64,000 bases of DNA, from the NCBI GenBank assembly GCA_022652545.1, contig JALCRM010000006.1, positions 1-64,000 on the forward strand, in the 5' to 3' direction. This DNA is from Lachnospiraceae bacterium (lineage in GTDB: Bacteria > Bacillota > Clostridia > Lachnospirales > Lachnospiraceae). The notes under the pieces are model-generated. The model was given only the letters and a program-made list of their open reading frames with translations. It did not search any database and was not told where the DNA came from. Within the stretch, counting starts at the first letter, position 1; each line of letters begins with the position of its first letter. This document shows, in pieces, positions 25,389 through 33,484 of the stretch. Both the position numbers and the translations under genes were made by a program.

Positions 25389-28238
25389 TCAGCGCACCGT
25401 CACCTTTTCAAGTTCCGCCACTGCTTTCCTCAGCTCCTCCGGATCGACCGGCAGATATCCCATATGGCTCAGATCTTCAAAGGAAAGACTTCCGGTTTCG
25501 ATGTCTCCGGAGAGCGCCATCCCGAAAAGCGGCGGCACATACTGTTTCAGAATCTCCAAAGCCGCACTGTCGCCCGCTATGCGGGAGAGTCTCGTATGCC
25601 AGCCGTAAGGCTTCCGGTAATCTTTCAGCGGCCGATACCGGTATGTGTATTCCCCGGCGTTCAGCATTCTCCTGCATTTTTCAGGATCATCCGGCAGGAT
25701 CACTTCCGCTTCCGCGCCAAACGGCACGGTGATACGCACGGTCAGCTTCCCGTCCTCTCCGATCTCCCAGCTGCTGCGGTATTTTCCTGCCGCGGAGTCA
25801 AAACAGCAGTCCAGGCTGCCGAGCCGGATGTCAGGGTGCGGCTCGATCACTGCGCGTACAAAGCCGGGTTCCAGAGGCCGGATCCCTGCGGCATATGCGT
25901 ACAGAAATTCCGCGACGGAGCCGTAGGCATAATGGTTCAGTGAATTCATCCCGGTATCGGAGATCGTACCGTCCTCCAGTACGGAATTCCATCTTTCCCA
26001 GATCGTGGTCGCACCGAGATCCACTTCATAGAGCCATCCGGGAAATTTATCGTTGAACAGAAAATCATAGGCCATGTCCGTCATGCCGGCCTCGCCGAGC
26101 GCCGTGCAAAGAAGGGGCGCGCCGACGAAGCCGCCTCTGATCCGGAAGCCGTCCTTCCGCAGCCTGCTCCTGAACTGCGTAAGGAGCCTGCCGCGGTCGG
26201 GGAATATGCCGAATTTCAGGGCGATCACACAGGCTGTCTGCGTATCGATGGCCAGCCGTCCGTTTGGCGTATAGTATTCCCGCAGAATGGCTGCCCGTAT
26301 GTTCTCCGCAAGTTCACGGAAATGCGCGGCATCATCGGCATAGCCCAGCCGCTCTGCGGCCTGCGCCGTTATTTCCGCCGAGTGACAGTAATACACAGAG
26401 GCGATAAAGGTATCGTCCGTGCTTCCCTTGAAGCTCGTCGGCGTCATGCCGTCCAGTGCGAGCCAGTCGCCGAAATGGAAGCCGAAATCAAAAAGACAGT
26501 GCCTGCTGCCGCGCGCCGCATCCTGCCGGTCTATCCACCCGACCCAGTCTTTCATCATGGGATAATCATACCGGAGTTCCGTAAGGTTCCCGGTGAAGCG
26601 GTACAGCGTATCCGGCAGCATGGTCCCAATATCTCCCCAGACCGATCCCGCATCCGTTTTATGTCCGGTATTCGGCACATAATTCGGTATGGCACCGCCG
26701 ATCATCTGCTGTTCATCTCGCAGATCCTTTATGAATTTATGGTAAAAAGCAGCTGTCTGCATATGATAGCAGGCGGTCGGGGAAAAGACCTGCGCGTCTC
26801 CTGTCCATCCCAGCCGTTCACTGCGCTGCGGACAGTCGGTCGGCATATCGATGAAGTTCGACCTCAGGCTCCACATTGTATTTTCATAAAGCCGGTCGAT
26901 CTTCGGATCTCCGGTTTTGATCCATCCCGCACGGTCCATCCCGGAATACAGGACCATGCCGGTGAAGTCTTCCTTTCTTACTTTTCCAGGCCAGCCGGTC
27001 ACCTTCACATAACGAAAACCGTAATAGGTAAAATGCGGCCGCACAGTTTCTCCGCGGCCATCCGAGATGTATACGAACTGCGACTGTGCATCCCGGTAAT
27101 TTCTGTGGTAGAAACAGCCGTTCTGCAGGATCTCAGCCGTCTCCAGCACGATCTTCGTACCCTTCGGAAACGCGGCCTGAAACTGCAGGAAACCGGCAAA
27201 ATTCTGCCCCATGTCCAGGACGGTCTCGCCGGCAGGCGTAAGCAGCACACTGCGGACCGGCAGCTGCTCCATGACACGGACCGGCAGGCTCAGCCGGTCT
27301 TCCAGATGGTCCTTCCGCAGGTTCGCAATGCCTGGCTGTCCCGCAATGTGCAGCACCTCGGCGGCATGCCGGGGTCTTTCCCTGTCTTCGTACAGCATCC
27401 GGTTCAGGATCTCGCCGAAATAGATGCCGGACTCTTCCACATCGGAAGCGCACACTTCCCATGTGCCGTCTGTTTTGACACAGTCTTCGCTGCCGTCCCC
27501 GTATGTGATATGCAGCTCCGCGATCGCAGCCATACGGTCCCCGTAGCTGCCGGAAGCTCCTTCAAGACCGAATGTCCCCATGTACCAGCCCTTGCCGCAG
27601 TACAGCTCCAGGCAGTTGCCGTCGCCTTTCCGCAGCAGTTCCTCTGCCGGGAAGGTGATGACCTGGATCCCTGCTTCATAATTGGTGACATACGGGGTCA
27701 GAAATTCGTCCCCGAGCTTCCTTCCGTTCAGCCAGGCTTCAAAAAGGCCGACACCGGATGCATACAGCCGTGCTCTTACGACCTGCTTATCGGACGGTAC
27801 GGTAAATGTTTTCCGGAAAACAGGATGAAAGGACTCGTCCCTTCCGGCCGCGATCCAGTCCGCTACCCAGGGCTCCTCCATTTTCCCCGTTTCAAAGGTA
27901 CAGACGGCGCAGGCGGTTTCCGGCGCAGTTTCCGCCGGGTTTGCGGCGGCTTCGGCGGATGCCGCGTCCTCTGCGGTTTCTCCCGTCACCGTGACGCGGC
28001 ACCAGAACGCCGTACGCGGCTGCAGCGGTACGTCCAGCTCTTCTCCCGTGGAATGGAGATCCGCGCCTTTCCTGCAAAACAGGATCTCCCTGAAATCCGC
28101 ATCCCCGCTGACTTCGATCCTGCTTTCCGCAGCGCGGATACAGGCGGTGTCCTCCACTTTCCAGGAGCAGACCGGCCTGTCAAGCCTGTAGCCGACCGGG
28201 TCCGTTATCCCGTTGATCTTCAACTGTGTGATCTTCAT
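25389..28238 (-). CDS. alpha-L-rhamnosidase, GH78, 949 aa
   Basis: Inverting exo-rhamnosidase with the multi-domain GH78 plan: N-terminal beta domains (about 1-330), an (alpha/alpha)6 barrel (about 420-790) and a C-terminal beta domain. Catalytic-region motifs are PTDCPQRSERLGWTGDAQVF (general acid and substrate-binding acids) and ATTIWERWNS (general base Glu). It has no signal peptide, so acts on imported rhamnosides. It is the last gene of the operon that begins near 37226. A second GH78 is encoded at 33485-36082; divergence between the two suggests different linkages or aglycones. Confidence 0.93.
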   Translation of the reverse strand: MKITQLKINGITDPVGYRLDRPVCSWKVEDTACIRAAESRIEVSGDADFREILFCRKGADLHSTGEELDVPLQPRTAFWCRVTVTGETAEDAASAEAAANPAETAPETACAVCTFETGKMEEPWVADWIAAGRDESFHPVFRKTFTVPSDKQVVRARLYASGVGLFEAWLNGRKLGDEFLTPYVTNYEAGIQVITFPAEELLRKGDGNCLELYCGKGWYMGTFGLEGASGSYGDRMAAIAELHITYGDGSEDCVKTDGTWEVCASDVEESGIYFGEILNRMLYEDRERPRHAAEVLHIAGQPGIANLRKDHLEDRLSLPVRVMEQLPVRSVLLTPAGETVLDMGQNFAGFLQFQAAFPKGTKIVLETAEILQNGCFYHRNYRDAQSQFVYISDGRGETVRPHFTYYGFRYVKVTGWPGKVRKEDFTGMVLYSGMDRAGWIKTGDPKIDRLYENTMWSLRSNFIDMPTDCPQRSERLGWTGDAQVFSPTACYHMQTAAFYHKFIKDLRDEQQMIGGAIPNYVPNTGHKTDAGSVWGDIGTMLPDTLYRFTGNLTELRYDYPMMKDWVGWIDRQDAARGSRHCLFDFGFHFGDWLALDGMTPTSFKGSTDDTFIASVYYCHSAEITAQAAERLGYADDAAHFRELAENIRAAILREYYTPNGRLAIDTQTACVIALKFGIFPDRGRLLTQFRSRLRKDGFRIRGGFVGAPLLCTALGEAGMTDMAYDFLFNDKFPGWLYEVDLGATTIWERWNSVLEDGTISDTGMNSLNHYAYGSVAEFLYAYAAGIRPLEPGFVRAVIEPHPDIRLGSLDCCFDSAAGKYRSSWEIGEDGKLTVRITVPFGAEAEVILPDDPEKCRRMLNAGEYTYRYRPLKDYRKPYGWHTRLSRIAGDSAALEILKQYVPPLFGMALSGDIETGSLSFEDLSHMGYLPVDPEELRKAVAELEKVTVR

Positions 28239-28284
28239 GCGATCCCATCCTTTTTACGTTGTGCTGACCGGAATGCTCTTTCAC

Positions 28285-30759
28285 TCAATAATCCAGATCC
28301 AGTACTGCGGAGGTTCCGTCGCGGCGCACCGCTGTGATCTGAACCTTCCCTGCATCCGCTGTTTTTTTCAGGATCAGCAGGGCACATCCCCGGTATGTTT
28401 TCACCGAGTCGGTGTTATAGAGATCATCGAATCGCGGATCCGCACTCCCGAAGGCAAGCAGCTTCGCTTCTCCGCTGATCTGTGCCGAAATGGTTTCATC
28501 CTCGCAGCGGAATGTCACGCCGTTCTCATCCCGCAGCGTGAGATCGACCAGGATCAGTTCCGTACTGCGTTCCCTTTCCTGTTCGAGATGAAGTTCCGGC
28601 ACACCTTCCGGTGTGGACATGGAAAAACGTCCGGATTCCGCGCCGTTCTGATAACTGACTGCCGTGACCGTACCGGGTTCATAGACCGTTTCGAATAGGA
28701 TGCGGTAACCTGCCGCTTCCCCGGAAGGTTTCCGCCCGACCGAAACACCGTTCAGGAAGAGTTCCGTCTCATCGCCGCCGGCGTAGACTTCCACCGTCAC
28801 GGGACTTCCTGCGGGCATACTGCTCTCCCAGCCGGGCATCGTATCGCTCATCAGCCAGGGTGTGGAGATCAGCTTCTGTCCGTGATGCGCGGGATCCTGC
28901 ATGGCAATGTAAGGGGCCTTCCGCCGGCCGAACACGATCTCCTGAAAGTAGCAGACCGGCTTTCGCTGCCCGATCAGATCTATGCTCCCCGTGCCGGAAA
29001 GAATATTCGGGAAACCGATATTGTCCTTATCGCTGCCGTCGCCATAGGAAGGCAGGCCTATCCCGACTTCCCCGATATAGTCCCATCCTGTCCAGCAGAA
29101 ATCGCCGATGACATGCGGAAGCCTTTTCACTTCTTTCCAGTTGACTGCAAGTGCAGGGGAATACGTCTCGCTCCCCACAATGACCCGCCCGGGCTTCTCC
29201 TTCCCGTCAGCTTCATATCTGTAGGTCATGTAATTGTAGCCGGCCAGATCAAGCGCTGCACAGGCCAGGTCCAGGCGCTGTGTCAGCAGCGGATGCGTAA
29301 GGATCTCGCGTTCATGTGAAAACATTACAGACATGAAGTCATTGACATTGCCTTCCGCAGGCACCTCGTTTTCCGGGGTGCGTTCACCTGTGCCGCTGTC
29401 CGGTCCGGCGCCCGGCGCTCCGCACATATCCGCCATGATCTTCCCGAGTACATCTCCCGCCATAAAAATACCGTTGATGCCCGCTGTTACAAAACGGCTG
29501 TCATCCAGTGCATGGAGAAAGGCTGTCATATCCGCAGCCTGTTTCGCGCCCTGCGGCGTGCCGATCTCCGGGATCTCATTGCCGATGGAATACAGGATGA
29601 CGCAGGGATGATTGAAATCCTTCTCTGCCATGGCTGTCAGATCGCGCTTCCACCAGTCGGCGAAAAACTGTCCGTAGTCATAATCAGTCTTCTGCCGGTT
29701 CCACATGTCGAAACCTTCGTCCATGACATAAACGCCCAGCGTATCGCAGGCTTGCAGCATGGATTCTGCCATGGGATGATGGGACATCCGGACCGCGTTG
29801 AAGCCGCTTTCCTTCAGCCTGCGGATCTCCCGGTACTGCATATCTTCATACGTTGCCGCGCCGAGCAGGCCGCTGTCGTGATGGATGCAGGCACCGCGCA
29901 GTTTCACGGTCCTGCCGTTCACCCGCAGGCCGTGCAGACTGTCCAGCTGCAGTGTCCGGATGCCGAACAGGGTACGCTCCTCATCGATCCGTTCATCGCC
30001 TTCATACAGCCCGGCGATGCAGGTATACAGGGCCGGCGTATCCTCCGACCAGAGCTGCGGATAAGGAACGGCGATCCTGTTTTCAAGTACACGCTCCGAA
30101 CTGCCGGACAGACAGATGCTCTCCGCCTGCCGCGCGATCTCCGTTCCCGACGGATCCAGAATCTGCAGGACAGTCCGAAGCTGTTTCACATCGTGTTCCA
30201 GGTTCCGGATCGTCAGGCAGGTCCGCAGCACCGCATCTTCCGCGTCCGCCTGCAGAGTCCGGATCCGCAGCCCGCCGTACGGCAGATACGTCCGTCCTGC
30301 CGTACGAAGCTGTACGTTGCGATAGATCCCGCTTCCGGAATACCAGCGGGAATTCGGCATGGCGCCGTTCCGCACGGACACCCGGATCTCATTGTCCTCC
30401 CCATACCGCAGAAAATCATCCAGCGGTACAGAGTATCCCGTGTATCCGTTCGGGTTCCTTCCGGCCGGCTGATTGTTTACATAAACGAAGGAATCTGCAT
30501 AGATCCCTTCGAAGTACAGTTCCGCCGTGCGCTCTTTCCACTCTTCAGGCGCAAACAGAGTCTTATAATAAACATAACTGCCGCCGTCACGGTAGCCCGT
30601 GTTTTTCCCGTTCGGAGAATCCGCGCGGGGCGTCTTCCCGATCATGGCATCGTGCGGAAGTGTTACGTTCTCCGCATCCTCCGGCACAGTCCAGACCAGT
30701 GCAAAAGCGTCCTTCTCCTCCCAGAATTTCCAGCCGTCGTTCCAGCATTCCTTACGCAT
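28285..30759 (-). CDS. glycoside hydrolase family 2, beta-galactosidase-like, 824 aa
   Basis: GH2 enzyme with an N-terminal jelly-roll (PHDAMIGK, YRDGGSYVYYKTLFAP), an Ig-like domain, a TIM barrel and C-terminal extra beta domains of the DUF4982 kind. The acid/base Glu is in ILYSIGNEIPEIG (about residue 405) and the nucleophile Glu is in VIVGSETYSPA (about 530). It lacks a signal peptide. It lies 26 nt after the GH43 gene and 46 nt before a GH78 gene. Beta-galactosidase is the most likely activity for this architecture; beta-glucuronidase or other GH2 activities remain possible. Confidence 0.88.
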   Translation of the reverse strand: MRKECWNDGWKFWEEKDAFALVWTVPEDAENVTLPHDAMIGKTPRADSPNGKNTGYRDGGSYVYYKTLFAPEEWKERTAELYFEGIYADSFVYVNNQPAGRNPNGYTGYSVPLDDFLRYGEDNEIRVSVRNGAMPNSRWYSGSGIYRNVQLRTAGRTYLPYGGLRIRTLQADAEDAVLRTCLTIRNLEHDVKQLRTVLQILDPSGTEIARQAESICLSGSSERVLENRIAVPYPQLWSEDTPALYTCIAGLYEGDERIDEERTLFGIRTLQLDSLHGLRVNGRTVKLRGACIHHDSGLLGAATYEDMQYREIRRLKESGFNAVRMSHHPMAESMLQACDTLGVYVMDEGFDMWNRQKTDYDYGQFFADWWKRDLTAMAEKDFNHPCVILYSIGNEIPEIGTPQGAKQAADMTAFLHALDDSRFVTAGINGIFMAGDVLGKIMADMCGAPGAGPDSGTGERTPENEVPAEGNVNDFMSVMFSHEREILTHPLLTQRLDLACAALDLAGYNYMTYRYEADGKEKPGRVIVGSETYSPALAVNWKEVKRLPHVIGDFCWTGWDYIGEVGIGLPSYGDGSDKDNIGFPNILSGTGSIDLIGQRKPVCYFQEIVFGRRKAPYIAMQDPAHHGQKLISTPWLMSDTMPGWESSMPAGSPVTVEVYAGGDETELFLNGVSVGRKPSGEAAGYRILFETVYEPGTVTAVSYQNGAESGRFSMSTPEGVPELHLEQERERSTELILVDLTLRDENGVTFRCEDETISAQISGEAKLLAFGSADPRFDDLYNTDSVKTYRGCALLILKKTADAGKVQITAVRRDGTSAVLDLDY

Positions 30760-30785
30760 CCGTCATTCCTTTCTATCGACTCGTA

Positions 30786-32267
30786 CTATTCAAATTCAAA
30801 ACAGCTGAGATCCAGTTTTCCTTCCGCGATCCGGAAATACACGGCATGCGTTCCCTGCAGCGGCCGGTACAATTCTGCAGCAACTGCGGTCCAGCCAGAC
30901 TGACCGCTCTCCGGGATCCGGCATGCCGCACAGACTTCGCCGTCCGGCATGTCGAGACGCATTTCAACGCGGCCGCTTCCGCGCAGTGTAAAGGACACCT
31001 GCCGTTCCGTCCCGTCGAAAGCAAAGTACTTATAGCCCGCGACCGCACCTGTACAGAGATTCCGGATCATGGAACGCAGCCCTTTTTCACCGTATCTCCA
31101 GGCTTCCTCAGTAATATACGGCTGGTCCTCCGGCAGCGGCGGGAGTTCTTCCCCGGGCGCCGCCATCCGGGACATGCCGACCTTTGTCCGGTCCGCTTCC
31201 GTCAGATGGCAGGCGATCTGCGCCGGATACTGTCCGCGCGCAGGGAGCGGCCCGCCGTTCAGGCCGCAGCTCGTGATCTGCGTCTGCGGGATCGTGCCGT
31301 CCGGCCGGATCTGTACTTCATCTGCGCAGCCCTGCCGGGAAAACTGCGTTCCATGCGTATGCCGGTGCCAGAAAATACAGGTTCTGTCCCCGAGCGTCAG
31401 AAGCCCGCCGTGATTATTGCCCATGTGGCAGACCGCCTCTGTATTCCCGTTCAGTCCGATATCGCCGTTGGAGATCAGCACGCCTTTGAATGCGAACGGG
31501 CCTTCCGGCGTCTTCGCCATGCCATAGCACAGCTCATGCCCCTGCAGGCTGGAATAGACAAAATAGTACCAGTCTCCGATCTTCCGGATGCTGGAGGCTT
31601 CAAAGAACGGATGTGCCTCATAATCCGTACCTGCCGCCGTATCACACCCGTTTGCCACACAGACCGGCTCGCTGATGATCGTGTGCATATCGTCCGCCAG
31701 TTTCACCATCATGGCTCCGGGAATCTCTCTTGCTTCCTGCCCCGGGAAGCGGAACTGCGGGGCAAAACCGTAGTACAGGTAGTTGCCGGCATGACCGGTG
31801 CAGCTGTCCTGCGCCGTTTCACTGAGGATCGCCGGATCGAAATTGATTCCCTTTGACGGAACAGTGCCATCCGCAAAACGGACATAATCAAGAAAAGCAA
31901 ACGGACCTTCCGGACGGTCTGCGACCGCCACGGAGATCACGTCTGCAAAATCCAGTGCATAGTAAAGATAGTACCGGCCGTCCGGTCCCTGTGCCACATC
32001 CGGTGCATACAGAAAGTGCGGATGGTCCGATGCCCCGTTGTTCAGGGGATCCTGGTCCTTCCGATAGATGATGCCGTCAAACCGCCAGTTCCCGGGATCA
32101 TCCGCCGGCGCGCTCCAGAGCGCGTAATCTTCCTCGCAGAATGTTGTTCCGCAGAGACTGTCATGACTTCCGTAAATATAGATCCTGTCCCCGAACTGAT
32201 GCGGTTCCCCGTCCGGAACCGTTTCCCAGAACGGAAGGTACGGATTGAAAGCTGCTGTTTTACCCAT
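30786..32267 (-). CDS. glycoside hydrolase family 43 enzyme, 493 aa
   Basis: Five-bladed beta-propeller enzyme, probably an arabinofuranosidase or beta-xylosidase. NPYLPFWETVPDGEPHQFGD and IYIYGSHD give the catalytic base region, APDVAQGPDGRYYLYYAL the middle Asp, and HPFFEASSIRKIGDWYYFVYS the general acid Glu. A C-terminal beta-sandwich of about 130 residues follows. The start at ATG 32267 has AGAGG 9 nt upstream; a GTG 18 nt earlier is possible. The ATG overlaps the last 8 nt of the GT1 gene. No signal peptide. Confidence 0.88.
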   Translation of the reverse strand: MGKTAAFNPYLPFWETVPDGEPHQFGDRIYIYGSHDSLCGTTFCEEDYALWSAPADDPGNWRFDGIIYRKDQDPLNNGASDHPHFLYAPDVAQGPDGRYYLYYALDFADVISVAVADRPEGPFAFLDYVRFADGTVPSKGINFDPAILSETAQDSCTGHAGNYLYYGFAPQFRFPGQEAREIPGAMMVKLADDMHTIISEPVCVANGCDTAAGTDYEAHPFFEASSIRKIGDWYYFVYSSLQGHELCYGMAKTPEGPFAFKGVLISNGDIGLNGNTEAVCHMGNNHGGLLTLGDRTCIFWHRHTHGTQFSRQGCADEVQIRPDGTIPQTQITSCGLNGGPLPARGQYPAQIACHLTEADRTKVGMSRMAAPGEELPPLPEDQPYITEEAWRYGEKGLRSMIRNLCTGAVAGYKYFAFDGTERQVSFTLRGSGRVEMRLDMPDGEVCAACRIPESGQSGWTAVAAELYRPLQGTHAVYFRIAEGKLDLSCFEFE

Positions 32268-33462
32268 TCTTGATTTTCCTCTCACTTCTGCCGGTCATAA
32301 AATCGATCACAGCCTGCGCCGCCCGGTCGCAGCCTCCCTCTTCGTTCATTTCCTTCGAGACACGCTTTGCGTTCTCCGTATAGACCGGATTGTCGATCAG
32401 CTCCGTCAGTGCTTTCTTCAGCGTCTCTTCCGTCACCTGACTCTTGCGCAGCGCCGCGCTCGCCAGCTGCAGCTCCACCATCCGGTCCGCCGTCAGCATC
32501 TGCTCGTCCATCTGCGGAATGCACAGACACGGCACGCCGTAATACAGTGCTTCCATCGCGCTGCCGGTGCCGGCGTGCGTAATGAAATAGTTACAGTGCG
32601 CCAGCACTTCCAGCTGCGGTGTGAACGCCATGGTCGTCACATTGGCCGGGATCTCCCCGAGATTCTCCGGCTTCAGCACCTTCCCGAGCGAGCACAGCAC
32701 ATTGATATCCATGTCTTTAACGATCGGAAACAGCATCTGATAGAATTCCGGCCAGTTATTGAACAGCGAGCCCAGTGACGTATACAGAAGCGGCTTTCCG
32801 TCCTCCGGTGCCTTCCAGGTACCGGAATCCGCACGCGGCGCCACCTGCGCGCCCGCAAAGAAGAAGTTGTCCCCGCAGGTCTCCGCTCCCGGGTGGAAGC
32901 TCTTCGGCTGGGTCACGATGTTGAAATCGCCGATGCCCTCGAAGATCTCATAGATATCGAGATGCTTCACGCCGTATTCTGCCGTCAGACGGTCCGCGAT
33001 CTTATTCGCTGCCGCACGCGCCGGATTGTCGTTCGGGTAGACGGGCCAGAAACGGCTGATGGAAAATGCCTTGTTCGGGGCGTAGCTCGTGAACATCATC
33101 ACCAGCGGCAGATGGTATTTTGCCGCGACCAGCCGGCCGGCAAGCCCGATCTCATCGGCGATGACCACATCCGGCATGTTTTTCTCCACGACCGGCAGTA
33201 TAGAACCGATCACACCTTCCGCTTCGCTTAAGAACACCAGCGGAATGCCCGCGATAAAATCCGCTCCGGCATCCACACTGCCCGCCTTGCCGGCGACGGC
33301 CGGGATCGGGGAAAACAGCGCTCCGGTCAGTTCGACCTGGCTGCGGAATGTTTCCGGTGCAAAATAGGTAACCTCCACACCTTTTTTTACAAGGGAACCG
33401 ACCATCGGCAGCGATGCAAGGATGTGGCCGGGTGCGCCTAAGGGAATATAAACTGCTTTCAT
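32260..33462 (-). CDS. GT1-family (MGT/UGT-like) glycosyltransferase, 400 aa
   Basis: GT-B fold enzyme of the natural-product glycosyltransferase family. The N-terminal PLGAPGHILASLPMVGSLVKKG holds the family His and the acceptor domain; the C-terminal donor domain has LYTSLGSLFNNWPEF, FTPQLEVLAHCNYFITHAG and GVPCLCIPQMDEQ, the UDP-sugar signature. Relatives glycosylate macrolides, flavonoids and other small hydrophobic acceptors. It is embedded between hydrolase genes (22 nt after GH78, 8-nt overlap with GH43), which is unusual for a degradative operon. It may re-glycosylate a released aglycone to detoxify it; the acceptor is unknown. Confidence 0.88.
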   Translation of the reverse strand: MKAVYIPLGAPGHILASLPMVGSLVKKGVEVTYFAPETFRSQVELTGALFSPIPAVAGKAGSVDAGADFIAGIPLVFLSEAEGVIGSILPVVEKNMPDVVIADEIGLAGRLVAAKYHLPLVMMFTSYAPNKAFSISRFWPVYPNDNPARAAANKIADRLTAEYGVKHLDIYEIFEGIGDFNIVTQPKSFHPGAETCGDNFFFAGAQVAPRADSGTWKAPEDGKPLLYTSLGSLFNNWPEFYQMLFPIVKDMDINVLCSLGKVLKPENLGEIPANVTTMAFTPQLEVLAHCNYFITHAGTGSAMEALYYGVPCLCIPQMDEQMLTADRMVELQLASAALRKSQVTEETLKKALTELIDNPVYTENAKRVSKEMNEEGGCDRAAQAVIDFMTGRSERKIKNG

Positions 33463-33484
33463 TTTTTACCTCCATGAGAAGAAA

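Noticed and set aside
26322..28337. Open frame of 671 codons on the plus strand opposite a GH78 gene
   Set aside because: Antisense shadow with no ribosome site and no family features.
32260..33462. GT1 gene as a macrolide-resistance determinant
   Set aside because: The family includes macrolide glycosyltransferases, but the operon context is glycoside catabolism; resistance would need direct evidence.
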